Shown here one piece after another: positions 28,231 to 37,225 of a DNA stretch of 64,000 nucleotides; position 1 is the first letter of the stretch, and the number at the start of each line of letters is the position of its first letter. The DNA lies in assembly GCA_008501585.1 (NCBI GenBank), contig QQUN01000050.1, positions 25,579-89,578 of the forward strand, given 5' to 3'. This DNA is from Pseudomonadota bacterium. GTDB taxonomy: Bacteria; Pseudomonadota; Gammaproteobacteria; Burkholderiales; Rhodocyclaceae. The position numbers and the translations under genes are program-made. The notes under the pieces were generated by a model. That model made no database searches and was not told the origin of the DNA. It was given only the letters and a program-made list of their open reading frames with translations.

Positions 28231-28259
28231 TTTACTGAACACGCTTTAGAAAGTATATT
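28231..28259 (+). promoter_or_regulatory. Putative sigma-70 promoter abutting the NlpC/P60 start
   Basis: -35 TTTACT (28231-28236), a 17-nt spacer and -10 TATATT (28254-28259). Only 7 nt separate the -10 from the ATG at 28267, so transcription would start at or next to the start codon. Confidence 0.55.
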
Positions 28260-28266
28260 CGCGCGG

Positions 28267-28809
28267 ATGGGTATTCGACACGCACTTCCTGCTGCCGCGC
28301 TTTTGCTCGCCCTGGGTTTGCCCGGATTCGGCAATGCAAGCGAACGTGTCGGCGACAGCCAGCCCGAGGTGAGTGCCGTGCCGGTCAGTGCCGGCGTACC
28401 GGTCAGCGAGCTGATCGTCCAGGGCCTGTCCTTCCTTGACACCCCCTACCGTTTCGGCGGCACCTCCCGCGACACAGGCATCGACTGCAGCGCCCTGGTA
28501 CAGCTGGTTTTTCAGCGCGCCCTCGGGCTCGATCTGCCGCGCACCACGCAGGAGCTGGCCGAAATCGGCGAACGCCTCAAGCGCCCGCAACTCAAGGCGG
28601 GTGATCTGGTGTTCTTCAACACCCGTCGGCGCGCCTATTCCCACGTGGGCATCTACCTCGGCGGCGACCGCTTCCTGCACGCCCCTTCGAGCGGCGGCAA
28701 GGTCCGCATCGAAAGCCTGAACACCCGCTACTGGAACAAGCGCTTCAACGGCGGCCGCCGTGTCGTCAGCAACACCGTGACGCCGGCCGCGGCCCAGATC
28801 CAGCAGTAA
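28267..28809 (+). CDS. NlpC/P60 (C40) family cell-wall peptidase
   Basis: A 180-residue exported hydrolase. A signal peptide (MGIRHALPAAALLLALGLPGFGNA) precedes an NlpC/P60 domain (about 45-165). The catalytic Cys is in GIDCSALVQLVF, the His in YSHVGIYLGG, and a third polar residue follows in HAPSSGGKV. Such enzymes cleave D-Glu/DAP bonds in peptidoglycan stem peptides in the periplasm; the related Spr/MepS proteins are lipoproteins, but I see no lipobox here. No Shine-Dalgarno is present and no later Met would keep the signal peptide, which fits a leaderless mRNA. Confidence 0.93.
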   Translation: MGIRHALPAAALLLALGLPGFGNASERVGDSQPEVSAVPVSAGVPVSELIVQGLSFLDTPYRFGGTSRDTGIDCSALVQLVFQRALGLDLPRTTQELAEIGERLKRPQLKAGDLVFFNTRRRAYSHVGIYLGGDRFLHAPSSGGKVRIESLNTRYWNKRFNGGRRVVSNTVTPAAAQIQQ

Positions 28810-28814
28810 CACGC

Positions 28815-29135
28815 TCAACAGCGCCGCTGCGGACAACTCCGGCAGTCGCTGCCCGCGCGTCGGTCCAGCGCTTGCTTCAGCGCACACACCGAACGGCGGC
28901 AACACACAAATTCCACCCCCGCCTTGCCCGCCGCCTCGCGGAAGCGCTGCATCACGTTGTGACCGAGAAAGTCCGTGAACAGGATCACCAGGTCCACCCC
29001 CACCGGCAGATCGGCCGCCCGGCGCTGATGGGAGCGGTCCCTTCCCGTCACATGGGCCGCGATACGGATGCCGAACTCGTCGAGCACTCCAGGAATGTTA
29101 CCGAGACGATCAGCACCCACCAGCATGGCATTCAT
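28815..29135 (-). CDS. DUF2325 protein, probably Fur-regulated
   Basis: A 106-residue cytoplasmic protein matching DUF2325: MLVGADRLGNIPGVLDEFGI, VDLVILFTDFLGHNVMQRFR, VEFVCCRRSVCALKQAL. The C-terminus is Cys-rich (six Cys after residue 75, including SDCRSCPQRRC), which could bind metal or a cluster; that is inference. The family has no established function but recurs beside iron-uptake genes. A Fur-box palindrome lies 12 bp upstream of the start, and the gene is divergent from the ferric-binding protein, supporting an iron-starvation role. It converges with the NlpC/P60 gene, the stops being 5 nt apart. Confidence 0.82.
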   Translation of the reverse strand: MNAMLVGADRLGNIPGVLDEFGIRIAAHVTGRDRSHQRRAADLPVGVDLVILFTDFLGHNVMQRFREAAGKAGVEFVCCRRSVCALKQALDRRAGSDCRSCPQRRC

Positions 29136-29146
29136 GACAAACTCCT

Positions 29147-29165
29147 ATTGCGAACGATTCGCATT
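29147..29165. promoter_or_regulatory. Fur box 1 (DUF2325 side)
   Basis: The 19-bp palindrome ATTGCGAACGATTCGCATT, of the 9-1-9 Fur type, is immediately upstream of the minus-strand DUF2325 start. Both arms carry the ATTGCGAA/TTCGCATT core. Confidence 0.75.
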
Positions 29166-29178
29166 CTAGATTACATCT

Positions 29179-29197
29179 AATGCGAATCATTTGCATT
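29179..29197. promoter_or_regulatory. Fur box 2 (ferric-binding protein side)
   Basis: The 19-bp palindrome AATGCGAATCATTTGCATT has one mismatch between arms. It overlaps a plausible -35 TTGCAT (29192-29197), paired with -10 TACACT (29214-29219) at 16-nt spacing, so Fur binding would block the ferric-binding protein promoter. Confidence 0.8.
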
Positions 29198-29260
29198 ACG
29201 AATTTGTTCTCGTTACACTTTCGCCACGTTGAATTTTCCGAACCAGAGGCCCACTTGAAC

Positions 29261-30277
29261 ATGAAAAGCACTGTTGTCGCCGCCACCTTGTGTGCGCTGT
29301 TTACCGCTACCGCCGCTCACGCCGACGAAAAGGTCCTGAACCTCTACACCGCACGTCACTACCAGACCGACGAAGCGCTGTACGCCAATTTCACCAAGGC
29401 CACGGGCATCAAGGTCAACCGTATCGAGGGCAAGGAAGACGCCCTGCTCGAGCGTATCCGCAGTGAAGGCGAGAACAGCCCGGCCGACGTGCTGATCACC
29501 GTTGATGCCTCGCGTCTGGCCAAGGCCGACGAACTGGGCGTGTTCGCACCGGTCAAGTCCGAGACGCTCACCTCGCGCATTCCGGCCAACCTGCGCACCG
29601 ACACCTGGTTCGCCTTCTCGACCCGCGCCCGCGTCATTGTGTACAACAAGGCCGCCATCAAGGCCGAGCAGGTGCAGAACTACGAAGACCTGGCCAGCCC
29701 GGCCCTCAAGGGCAAGGTGTGCACCCGCTCCGGCAGCCACCCCTACAACCTCTCGCTGGGCGCCGCGATGATCGAGCACAACGGCGTCGAGAAGACCGAA
29801 GCCTGGGCCAAGGGCATCGTCGCCAACTTTGCACGTGATCCGAAGGGCGGCGACACCGACCAGATCCGTGCCGTGGCTGCCGGTGAGTGCGGCGTGGCCA
29901 TCGCCAACAGCTACTACGTGGCCCGCCTGATCAACTCGTCCAAGCCGGAAGACCAGCAGGTCATGGGCGCGGTCGGCGTGATCTGGCCGAACCAGGCCAA
30001 CGTCGGCACCCACATCAACGTTTCCGGCGGCGGCATGCTCAAGCACGCACCGAACAAGGCGGCGGCTGTCGCCTTCCTCGAGTACCTGGCCTCCGACGAT
30101 GCCCAGCGCTACTTCGCCGACGGCAACAACGAATGGCCGGTGGTGCAGTCCGTCAAGGTGAGCAACGCCGCACTCGAGAAACTGGGCGCCTTCAAGGCCG
30201 ACGCCCTGCCGGTCGGCAAGCTGGCCGAGACGGTGGCCGAAGCGCAAAAGGTGTATGACCGCGCCGGTTATCGTTGA
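29261..30277 (+). CDS. Ferric iron ABC transporter substrate-binding protein (FbpA/FutA-like)
   Basis: A 338-residue periplasmic protein. The start is ATG 29261 (MKSTVVAATLCALFTATAAHA, a signal peptide), because the track start 29180 lies inside the Fur box. It has the FbpA/FutA pattern: LNLYTARHYQTDEALYANF, TWFAFSTRARVIVYNKAA, GGDTDQIRAVAAGECGVAIANSYYVARL with the Tyr pair that ligates Fe3+, and a C-terminal DGNNEWPVV. It captures ferric iron for an inner-membrane ABC permease. No permease or ATPase gene is adjacent, as a terminator follows directly, so those subunits must be encoded elsewhere. Two Fur boxes upstream indicate iron repression. Confidence 0.93.
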   Translation: MKSTVVAATLCALFTATAAHADEKVLNLYTARHYQTDEALYANFTKATGIKVNRIEGKEDALLERIRSEGENSPADVLITVDASRLAKADELGVFAPVKSETLTSRIPANLRTDTWFAFSTRARVIVYNKAAIKAEQVQNYEDLASPALKGKVCTRSGSHPYNLSLGAAMIEHNGVEKTEAWAKGIVANFARDPKGGDTDQIRAVAAGECGVAIANSYYVARLINSSKPEDQQVMGAVGVIWPNQANVGTHINVSGGGMLKHAPNKAAAVAFLEYLASDDAQRYFADGNNEWPVVQSVKVSNAALEKLGAFKADALPVGKLAETVAEAQKVYDRAGYR

Positions 30278-30299
30278 TACGCCGCAACACACGGCACAC

Positions 30300-30323
30300 A
30301 GGCGACCTGCGGGTCGCCTTTTT
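30300..30323 (+). terminator. Rho-independent terminator after ferric-binding protein gene
   Basis: Stem GGCGACC / GGTCGCC with loop TGCG, followed by TTTTT, about 25 bp after the stop codon. Confidence 0.9.
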
Positions 30324-30457
30324 CATGGGCGCATGCGCCCCTGCCGCCCCGCGCTCACCGCGCCAGCAGGAGCGGACGTCGCGCAGCCACAGCCCATCGC
30401 CGGACAGGCAGCCAGGTCAGGCATGTCGACGTACGGTGAAACGACCTCACTGCATCA

Positions 30458-30493
30458 ATAAAAAACCCCCATGCACCACAGCGCATGGGGGTT
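30458..30493 (-). terminator. Rho-independent terminator of acyl-CoA dehydrogenase operon
   Basis: Stem AACCCCCATGC / GCATGGGGGTT, with an A run on the plus-strand left side that becomes a T tract in the minus-strand transcript. It lies 25 bp after the dehydrogenase stop. Confidence 0.88.
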
Positions 30494-30516
30494 GATGTGC
30501 GATCGGTCAGAATCGA

Positions 30517-32313
30517 TCAGAACATCTCGTCTTCCAGCGCCAGAGCGCCAGCAGCACCATGAACCACCACATAGGCCAGGCCCGGGGCCTGTGACAGCAC
30601 GTGGTCGGCATAGAAGCGCGCGGTGACGATCTTGGCCTGATAGAAGGCCGCATCCCCCGCCCCTTCGGCCAGACGCTGCTGCGACACCAATGCCGCACGC
30701 GCCATCTGCCAGCCGCCGGCAACGATACCGAACAGCTTGAGCATGGGCACCGCACCGACCGAGGCCGCCTTGATGTCGCTGCCGTAGGTCGCCAGCACGT
30801 AATCGGTGGCTTCTTCCAGCGCGGTGATGCCGGCCGACAGCGCGGTGCGGATCGCCTTGTACTCGGCGCCGCTCTGGTCGTTCAGCTGCACCACCACGGC
30901 GCGCATCTGCTCGATCACCGCCTTCATGGCCACACCGCCGTCACGGGCGATCTTGCGGCCGATCAGGTCGTTGCCCTGGATGGCCGTGGTGCCTTCGTAG
31001 ATGGTGGTGATCCGTGCGTCACGGAAGTGCTGCGCCGCACCGGTTTCCTCGATGAAGCCCATGCCACCGTGAACCTGCACGCCGGTCGAGGCGATATCGA
31101 TCGAATTCTCCGTGCACCAGCCCTTGACGATCGGGATCAGCAGATCGACGAAAGCCTGGTTCTGCGCCCGTACCGCCTCGTCCGGGTGGTCGTGCGCCAT
31201 GTCGGTCGCGGCACCCACCACATAGGCCAGCGCGCGCATGGCTTCGGTCTGCGACTTCATCGACATCAGCATGCGACGCACGTCGGGATGGCGAATGATC
31301 GCCACCTTGCCGCCGCCGCGCACGCCGGCTTCGGTGCCCTGGACACGGTCACGCGCATAACCGACCGCCTGCTGGTAGGCGCGCTCGGACAATGCCAGGC
31401 CTTCCATGCCAACGGCGAAGCGGGCCTCGTTCATCATGATGAACATGTACTCCAGGCCGCGGTTCGGCTCGCCGATCAGATAGCCGGTGGCGCCGCCCTT
31501 GTCGCCGAACGCGAGCACGCAGGTCGGGCTGGCGTGGATGCCCAGCTTGTGTTCGATCGACACGCAATGCACGTCGTTGCGCGCCCCGATCGTGCCCTCG
31601 GCATCGACCATGAACTTCGGCACCAGGAACAGCGAAATGCCCTTCACACCCTCCGGCGCATCCGGCAAGCGGGCCAGCACCAGGTGCACGATGTTGTCGG
31701 TGAGGTCGTGCTCGCCGTAGGTGATGAAGATTTTCTGACCGAAGATCTTGTAGCTGCCGTCGGCCTGCGGCTCGGCGCGGGTGCGCACTGCAGCCAGATC
31801 CGAACCGGCCTGCGGCTCGGTGAGGTTCATGGTGCCGGTCCACTCGCCGCTGACCATCTTGGTCAGGTACACCGCCTTCTGCTCGTCGGTACCACGCAGC
31901 ATCAGTGCCTCGATGGCACCGTTGGTCAGCATCGGGCACAGTGAAAAGGCCATGTTGGCCGATTTCCACATTTCCATCACCGCCGTGCTCACCAGCTTGG
32001 GCAGGCCCTGGCCGCCGTACTCCGGATCGCAGGCCAGCGCCGTCCAGCCGGACTCGGCAAACTGACGATAAGCGACCTGCCAGCCCGGCGCCGTGGTGAC
32101 CTTGCCGTCTGCCCACTTGGCACCCACCTGGTCGCCGGTGCGGTTCAGCGGCGAGAGCACGCCCGCGGCGAACTTGCCAGCCTCCTCCAGCACGGCATCG
32201 ACCAGATCGTCGGTGGCATCGCCAAAACTCGGCAGCTGGCCGACCTGCTCAAGCCCGGCCAGTTCCTTCATCACGAACTGCATATCCCGGATCGGGGCTA
32301 CGTAATCGCTCAT
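30517..32313 (-). CDS. Acyl-CoA dehydrogenase, DmdC-like long form
   Basis: A 598-residue flavoenzyme with acyl-CoA dehydrogenase N, middle and C-terminal domains plus the extra C-terminal helical domain of the DmdC/AidB-like long group. Visible motifs: [41 protein letters not shown] (FAD/acyl contacts), [17 protein letters not shown] near the catalytic-loop region, and [20 protein letters not shown]. It oxidises an acyl-CoA at the alpha-beta bond and passes electrons to ETF, encoded about 0.7 kb upstream on the same strand. DmdC acts on 3-methylmercaptopropionyl-CoA, but many family members act on other medium-chain acyl-CoAs; no dmdA is present, so the substrate is open. Confidence 0.93.
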   Translation of the reverse strand: MSDYVAPIRDMQFVMKELAGLEQVGQLPSFGDATDDLVDAVLEEAGKFAAGVLSPLNRTGDQVGAKWADGKVTTAPGWQVAYRQFAESGWTALACDPEYGGQGLPKLVSTAVMEMWKSANMAFSLCPMLTNGAIEALMLRGTDEQKAVYLTKMVSGEWTGTMNLTEPQAGSDLAAVRTRAEPQADGSYKIFGQKIFITYGEHDLTDNIVHLVLARLPDAPEGVKGISLFLVPKFMVDAEGTIGARNDVHCVSIEHKLGIHASPTCVLAFGDKGGATGYLIGEPNRGLEYMFIMMNEARFAVGMEGLALSERAYQQAVGYARDRVQGTEAGVRGGGKVAIIRHPDVRRMLMSMKSQTEAMRALAYVVGAATDMAHDHPDEAVRAQNQAFVDLLIPIVKGWCTENSIDIASTGVQVHGGMGFIEETGAAQHFRDARITTIYEGTTAIQGNDLIGRKIARDGGVAMKAVIEQMRAVVVQLNDQSGAEYKAIRTALSAGITALEEATDYVLATYGSDIKAASVGAVPMLKLFGIVAGGWQMARAALVSQQRLAEGAGDAAFYQAKIVTARFYADHVLSQAPGLAYVVVHGAAGALALEDEMF

Positions 32314-32372
32314 TGTCCATGCACTCCTGTCCAGTGTGAGATTGGGCCCACGGAACGCGCCGCAGCCCTGAC

Positions 32373-33038
32373 CTATTTGTTCTTCAAATACTGACGGTCA
32401 TCGAAGCTGACGACCCAGTCGGGTCGATAGATGACCAGTACCGTCACCACCGCGCCTGACAGCCAGGCTTCCGAGAAGCCCAGCAGCAGGACATACGGCA
32501 GGTAGTTTGCTGCCAGAAAATCCAGGGCATACACCCCGGCCGCGCTCAGCACGACCGACGCCAGCAGCCCCTGCGCCAGCACCGTGGCCGCACTGCCAAA
32601 GAACGCGACCACGAACACATACACAAAAAAATGCCGCGGCAAACGCCACGCCACCAGGCGACGGATGGTCTCGGCGCAGATCACCGGCCACACCGCCATC
32701 ACCAGCCAGTTCATTGGGCCGCTCTGCCAGTCGCCCCCTGTTGCCAGCATGACCCCGGCCAGCACCACTGCGAGCAGGGCCATGGCCAGTTGCGGGCCAA
32801 ACAGCAAGGTGGCCACCATGGCGCCCAGCAGGTGCAGATCCAGGCCGGGATAAACCCCGGCCTTCATCCGCCACACCAGCATCAGCGCCACCGCGGCGCC
32901 GAGCCAGACGTTGAAACGCGCGGGCTGTTTGAGGCTGGCCCACGGGCCGGCACGGACGATCCACACCAGCACCAGGGAAGCGAGCACGCCCGCCCCCCAC
33001 AACCAGCCCGCGCCAAACAGCTCAGCGGCGAAGTTCAC
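32373..33038 (-). CDS. CbiM-like energy-coupling factor permease (orphan)
   Basis: A 221-residue membrane protein with about six hydrophobic spans, GTG start (MNFAAELFGAGWLWGAG). LDLHLLGAMVATLLFGPQLA resembles the conserved core of CbiM/NikM S-components, but the usual N-terminal MHIPDG metal-binding start is missing. The group is annotated as energy-coupling factor ABC transporter permease; the transported metal or vitamin is unknown. No ECF T or A component is nearby. It sits between acyl-CoA dehydrogenase and EtfA in the same direction (20-nt gap to etfA), so it may be co-transcribed with the ETF genes without sharing their pathway. Confidence 0.75.
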   Translation of the reverse strand: MNFAAELFGAGWLWGAGVLASLVLVWIVRAGPWASLKQPARFNVWLGAAVALMLVWRMKAGVYPGLDLHLLGAMVATLLFGPQLAMALLAVVLAGVMLATGGDWQSGPMNWLVMAVWPVICAETIRRLVAWRLPRHFFVYVFVVAFFGSAATVLAQGLLASVVLSAAGVYALDFLAANYLPYVLLLGFSEAWLSGAVVTVLVIYRPDWVVSFDDRQYLKNK

Positions 33039-33057
33039 CGCCGCCGACGCCCTGCGC

Positions 33058-33993
33058 TCAGCCCAGTGCCTGGGTCAGCGCCGGCACCGCCTCGAACAGG
33101 TCGGCCACCAGGCCGTAGTCGGCTACCTGGAAGATCGGAGCCTCTTCGTCCTTGTTAATGGCGACGATGACTTTCGAGTCCTTCATGCCGGCCAGGTGCT
33201 GGATGGCACCGGAGATGCCGATCGCCACGTACAACTGCGGGGCAACGATCTTGCCGGTCTGGCCGACCTGGTAGTCGTTCGGCACATAGCCGGCATCGAC
33301 CGCGGCGCGGCTGGCGCCGAGGGCGGCGCCGAGCTTGTCGGCCAGCGGCTCGAGCAGGCTGTGGTAGTTCTCGCCGTTGCCCAGGCCGCGACCACCGGAG
33401 ACGACGATGCCGGCCGCGCCCAGCTCGGGACGCTCGGACTTGGTCAGTTCGCGACCGACCAACGTTGTGAGGCCGGTGTCGGCCGCCGCATCGATGGCTT
33501 CGACACTGGCGCTGCCGCCGGTCTCGGCCACGGCGTCGAAGCCGGTGGTGCGCACGGTGATGACCTTGACCGCATCGGCGCTCTGCACGGTGGCGATGGC
33601 GTTGCCGGCGTAGATCGGGCGGCGGAAGGTGTCGGCCGACTCGACGCCGATGATGTCGGAGATCTGCGCCACGTCCAGCTGCGCGGCCACGCGCGGCAGC
33701 ACGTTCTTGCCGAAGGTGCTGGCGGCAGCCAGGATGTGGCTGTAGCCGGCGGCATTGGCAGCGACCAGCGCGGCGACGTTTTCAGCGCCACCGTCGGCGT
33801 AGTGGGCGGCATCGGCCACGCGCACCTTGCTCACGCCGGCGATCTTGGCGCCAGCTTCGGCGGCGGCACCGCAGCCGCTACCGACCACCAGCAGGTCGAT
33901 GTCGCCACCGATGGCCTGCGCCGCGGCGAGGGTGTTGAGGGTGCCAGCCTTGATGCTGGCGTTGTCGTGTTCTGCAATGACGAGAATAGGCAT
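33058..33993 (-). CDS. etfA: Electron transfer flavoprotein alpha subunit
   Basis: A 311-residue EtfA/FixB protein. The N-terminal domain starts [20 protein letters not shown]. The C-terminal FAD domain contains [60 protein letters not shown] and [19 protein letters not shown], all typical of FAD binding. With EtfB it accepts electrons from acyl-CoA dehydrogenases and delivers them to ETF:quinone oxidoreductase. It starts 2 nt after etfB, as usual for the pair. Length and motifs are normal for group I ETF. Confidence 0.96.
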   Translation of the reverse strand: MPILVIAEHDNASIKAGTLNTLAAAQAIGGDIDLLVVGSGCGAAAEAGAKIAGVSKVRVADAAHYADGGAENVAALVAANAAGYSHILAAASTFGKNVLPRVAAQLDVAQISDIIGVESADTFRRPIYAGNAIATVQSADAVKVITVRTTGFDAVAETGGSASVEAIDAAADTGLTTLVGRELTKSERPELGAAGIVVSGGRGLGNGENYHSLLEPLADKLGAALGASRAAVDAGYVPNDYQVGQTGKIVAPQLYVAIGISGAIQHLAGMKDSKVIVAINKDEEAPIFQVADYGLVADLFEAVPALTQALG

Positions 33994-33995
33994 GG

Positions 33996-34745
33996 TCAGA
34001 TCACCTTGGCTTCGTTCTTGAGTTTGGCGACCAGTTCGGCCACATCGGCAACTTTGATGCCCGCGCTGCGCTTGGGCGGCTCTTCAACCTTGAGCGTCTT
34101 GAGGCGCGGGGCAACATCGACGCCCAGATCGGCCGGGGTGACGGTCTCGAGCGGCTTCTTCTTGGCCTTCATGATGTTGGGCAGCGTGGCGTAGCGCGGC
34201 TCGTTCAGGCGCAGGTCGGTGGTGACGATGGCCGGCAGGGACATCGACAGGGTCTCGAGACCACCGTCGATCTCGCGCGTGACCGTGGCCTTGCCGTCGG
34301 CAATCGCCACTTTGGAGGCGAAGGTGGCCTGCGGCAGGTTCAGCAGTGCGGCGAGCATCTGGCCGGTCTGGTTGGCGTCGTCGTCGATCGCCTGCTTGCC
34401 CAGGATGACCAGCTGCGGGCCTTCCTTCTCGACCAGGGTCTTGAGCAGCTTGGCCACGGCCAGCGGCTGGAGTTCTTCGTCGGTCTGCACCAGGATGCCG
34501 CGATCGGCACCGATGGCCATGGCCGTGCGCAGGGTTTCCTGGCACTGCGCCACGCCGCAGGACACGGCGATCACTTCGGTGGCCACGCCGGCTTCTTTCA
34601 GGCGGACGGCCTCTTCGACGGCGATTTCGTCGAAGGGGTTCATGCTCATCTTGACGTTGGCAATGTCGACGCCGCTGGCGTCAGCCTTCACGCGCACTTT
34701 TACGTTGTAATCAACGACCCGCTTGACGGGAACCAGAATCTTCAA
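33996..34745 (-). CDS. etfB: Electron transfer flavoprotein beta subunit
   Basis: A 249-residue EtfB/FixA protein: [20 protein letters not shown] start, [20 protein letters not shown] with the AMP-binding segment, [20 protein letters not shown], and [29 protein letters not shown], the ETF beta signature that docks to dehydrogenases. The ribosome site is AAGGAGGACAGCC before the ATG. It heads the etfBA operon, divergent from a TetR regulator. Three operator-like palindromes lie in the gap, 112 nt or more upstream, so the TetR protein probably represses it. Confidence 0.96.
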   Translation of the reverse strand: MKILVPVKRVVDYNVKVRVKADASGVDIANVKMSMNPFDEIAVEEAVRLKEAGVATEVIAVSCGVAQCQETLRTAMAIGADRGILVQTDEELQPLAVAKLLKTLVEKEGPQLVILGKQAIDDDANQTGQMLAALLNLPQATFASKVAIADGKATVTREIDGGLETLSMSLPAIVTTDLRLNEPRYATLPNIMKAKKKPLETVTPADLGVDVAPRLKTLKVEEPPKRSAGIKVADVAELVAKLKNEAKVI

Positions 34746-34856
34746 GGCTGTCCTCCTTAATCAGATCTTCAGAAAGGCGGGGGTACCGCCGAGCTTGCAA
34801 GCATTATGGCACCGCCTGCGGGGTTTCGCATTCGAGCCCCGGGCATGGCCAAAATT

Positions 34857-34874
34857 CCATACGCCAAAGTATGG
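34857..34874. promoter_or_regulatory. TetR operator candidate O1
   Basis: The 18-bp element CCATAC-N6-GTATGG is a perfect 6-bp-arm palindrome, between divergent etfB and tetR. Confidence 0.7.
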
Positions 34875-34875
34875 G

Positions 34876-34893
34876 CCGTACGGTAGCGTATGG
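34876..34893. promoter_or_regulatory. TetR operator candidate O2
   Basis: CCGTAC-N6-GTATGG has one arm mismatch. Its centre is 19 bp from O1. The right part, ACGGTAGCGTATGG, recurs exactly upstream of the enoyl-CoA hydratase. Confidence 0.65.
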
Positions 34894-34906
34894 AGGGTGA
34901 TTTTGT

Positions 34907-34924
34907 CAATACTACGCCGTATGG
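34907..34924. promoter_or_regulatory. TetR operator candidate O3, overlapping tetR start codon
   Basis: CAATAC-N6-GTATGG has one arm mismatch. It overlaps the ATG at 34921, implying autorepression. Confidence 0.6.
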
Positions 34925-35514
34925 AAAATTCAAAAGCCAAACCTCGCGCCCAACTCGACCGCTCGGCCTGGGTGCTCGCTGCCACCGATCTGCTGGCAAA
35001 AGAAGGCGTCGCCGGCCTGCGGGTGGAGTTGCTGGCCAAGCACCTGAAGGTGACCAAGGGCAGTTTCTACTGGCACTTCAAGGACCGCGGCGACCTGCTG
35101 CAGTCGGTGCTCGAGGTCTGGAAGGAAGGCCGGATCCGCGACATCGTCAAGCAGACGCGGGCCAATCCGGGCAACGAGTTGTCGCAGTTACACCACGTCA
35201 TCGACGTCTACAGTGCCAGCCGCAGCCGCAAAGGCATGATGATCGAGCTGGCCGTGCGCGACTGGGCGCGGCGCGACGAGACCGCCGCCGCCGTGGTCGA
35301 AGAAGTCGACACCTGGCGCCTGAAGTGCGCGCGTGAGCTGTTCCTGGCCTGCGGCATCCCGATGGCCGAAGCCTCGAGCCGCAGCATGCTGCTCTACGCC
35401 TATGTGTTTGGTGTGTCGCTGATGTTCTGTGATCGCTATGCCGACAATCTGAGCGAACTCAAGAACGACATCGCCGGCCTCATTGCCCGCTCCTCCGCCG
35501 ACACACCGGCCTGA
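34921..35514 (+). CDS. TetR/AcrR-family transcriptional regulator of acyl-CoA genes
   Basis: A 197-residue repressor. The start is ATG 34921 (MENSKAKPRAQLDRSAWVLA), since the track start 34723 runs through the promoter region. The N-terminal HTH (about 12-60) has AATDLLAKEGVAGLRVELLA and HLKVTKGSFYWHFKDRGDLL, the latter being a textbook TetR recognition helix. The C-terminal ligand domain (70-190) is not assignable to a ligand; acyl-CoA is inferred from context. It is divergent from etfBA, and matching palindromes lie in the shared promoter and before the enoyl-CoA hydratase. Its stop is 3 nt from the convergent tatD stop. Confidence 0.92.
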   Translation: MENSKAKPRAQLDRSAWVLAATDLLAKEGVAGLRVELLAKHLKVTKGSFYWHFKDRGDLLQSVLEVWKEGRIRDIVKQTRANPGNELSQLHHVIDVYSASRSRKGMMIELAVRDWARRDETAAAVVEEVDTWRLKCARELFLACGIPMAEASSRSMLLYAYVFGVSLMFCDRYADNLSELKNDIAGLIARSSADTPA

Positions 35515-35517
35515 CGA

Positions 35518-36294
35518 TCAGCCGAGCAGCGTGTTCAGCCGCGGCAACACTCGCCGCGCGTTGTGCTCGGTCGCCGCAATCACCTCCGCCACCGGCACGT
35601 CGCGCAGGCCGGCGAGGGTGTCGGCGATCCGGGCCAGGTTGGCCGGCAGGTTGCGTTGCCCGCGCGCCCACTCGGGCGGCATGTCGGGCGCATCGGTTTC
35701 CAGCACGATGGCGTCCAGTGGCAAGTCGGCCGCCAGCGCGCGGATGCGGCGTGAGCCCGGATAGGTGAGTGTGCCGCCAAAACCCAGCGCAAACCCCATC
35801 CCCAGCAGCGTATCGGCCTGCTGACGACTGCCATTGAAGGCATGCGCGATGCCACCGCGCACGCCGGCCCGTTTCACTGCCTGGATGACCGCCTCGACCG
35901 CGTGGCGCACATGCAGGATCACCGGCAGATCAAACCGCCTGGCCAGGGCCAGTTGCGCCTCGAACCAGGGCAGCTGCGCTTCCAGCGTCGGGGTGTTGAT
36001 GAACCCGTCCAGTCCGATCTCGCCGACGGCCACCACGTCGGGACGTGCCAGCCGCTGCGCGAGCTGTTCGAGATCGGCCGCCTGCGCCGAGTCGACATAG
36101 AGCGGATGCAGGCCATAGGCCCGGGCCACATTCGGCGTGGCATCGGCCAGCGCGTCGAGCGCGTCGAAACCGGCGGCCGTGACGGCGGGAACGACAAAGC
36201 CGCCCACGCCGGCGGCACGGGCGGCCTCGATCAGCGCCGGGCGGTCCGGCGCGAACTCGTCGGCGTCGAGGTGGATGTGGGTGTCGATCAGCAT
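35518..36294 (-). CDS. TatD-family metal-dependent hydrolase
   Basis: A 258-residue TIM-barrel hydrolase. Metal ligands are visible in order: DTHIHLD (His pair), GEIGLDGF (Glu), LPVILHVRHA (His), GGIAHAFNGS (His) and LETDAPDMPP (Asp). All match TatD/YcfH enzymes, which are 3'-5' DNA exonucleases or related deoxyribonucleases. Length is typical. It lies 19 nt after the enoyl-CoA hydratase in the same direction and is probably co-transcribed, though functionally unrelated. Confidence 0.94.
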   Translation of the reverse strand: MLIDTHIHLDADEFAPDRPALIEAARAAGVGGFVVPAVTAAGFDALDALADATPNVARAYGLHPLYVDSAQAADLEQLAQRLARPDVVAVGEIGLDGFINTPTLEAQLPWFEAQLALARRFDLPVILHVRHAVEAVIQAVKRAGVRGGIAHAFNGSRQQADTLLGMGFALGFGGTLTYPGSRRIRALAADLPLDAIVLETDAPDMPPEWARGQRNLPANLARIADTLAGLRDVPVAEVIAATEHNARRVLPRLNTLLG

Positions 36295-36313
36295 CGCACC
36301 CGCAACCTGTGGC

Positions 36314-37114
36314 TCAGCGCCCTTTCCAGACCGGTTTGCGCTTGGCGATGAAGGCGTCGATACCTTCGGCGGCGTCCTCGGTCATCATGTTGCAGGCCAT
36401 GGTCTCGGCCGCGCTCTGGTAGGCCGCTTCAATGCCCATTTCAAGCTGCTGGTAGAACAGCTGCTTGCCCATGCTGATGGCGGCGGAGGACTTGGCGCAG
36501 ATCGAGGCAGCCAGCTTGGCGACTTCGTCATCGAGCTGCTCGAGCGGCACCACGCGGTTGACCAGGCCACGGCGCTGCGCCTCGGCCGCGTCGATGAAAT
36601 CGCCGGTCACCAGCATCTCGAAGGCCGCCTTGCGGCCGACATTGCGCGACAGACCGACGCTCGGCGTGGCGCAGAACAGGCCGACGTTGATACCCGACAC
36701 GGCAAAGCGTGCGCCTTCGGCGGCCACCGCCAGATCGCACATCGACACCAGCTGGCAACCCGCCGCGGTGGCGATGCTGTGCACCCGCGCGATCACCGGC
36801 TGCGGGATGGCGATGATCTTGCACATCAGCTTGCCGCACAGGCGGAACAGCGCCTGCTGGAATTCGATGGTGTGGTTGCCGCGCATTTCCTTCAGGTCGT
36901 GCCCGGCGCAGAAGGCCTTGCCCTCGCCCGCCAGCACCACCACGCGCACCGCCGGATCGACGGCAATTGCGTCCAGTTCGGCGATCAGCGCGTTGAGCAT
37001 GGCTTCGGACAAGGCGTTGAACTGCCCCTGCCGGTTCAAGGTCAGGTAGGCGACGCCGTCGCGATTCTCGCGCACCACCATCGGGCTGTCGTCCTGGTTC
37101 AGCACTGCACTCAT
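36314..37114 (-). CDS. Enoyl-CoA hydratase/isomerase (crotonase family)
   Basis: A 266-residue crotonase. The start is ATG 37114 (MSAVLNQDDSPMVVRENRDG) with GGAGGAGGGAACC upstream; the track start 37201 adds a non-homologous leader. Motifs: VVVLAGEGKAFCAGHDLKEM (oxyanion hole and CoA pocket), ARVHSIATAAGCQLVSMCDL, and VGLFCATPSVGLSRNVGRKA. In the second Glu-bearing region it has QRRGLVNRVVP. The position that is usually a catalytic Glu (GxE) in hydratases reads CATPSVGLS here, so the reaction type is uncertain. It probably works with the adjacent acyl-CoA ligase and dehydrogenase. An operator-like palindrome lies about 110 bp upstream. Confidence 0.9.
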   Translation of the reverse strand: MSAVLNQDDSPMVVRENRDGVAYLTLNRQGQFNALSEAMLNALIAELDAIAVDPAVRVVVLAGEGKAFCAGHDLKEMRGNHTIEFQQALFRLCGKLMCKIIAIPQPVIARVHSIATAAGCQLVSMCDLAVAAEGARFAVSGINVGLFCATPSVGLSRNVGRKAAFEMLVTGDFIDAAEAQRRGLVNRVVPLEQLDDEVAKLAASICAKSSAAISMGKQLFYQQLEMGIEAAYQSAAETMACNMMTEDAAEGIDAFIAKRKPVWKGR

Positions 37115-37225
37115 GGTTCCCTCCTCCGTGCCGGGCCGACTCTGCGGACGCCCGGGCATTGTCATCACCGCACACGGGCGTGTGCGGTCTTCCCGGTTCA
37201 TGGTAGCGCGGCGTTGGGGAATTGA

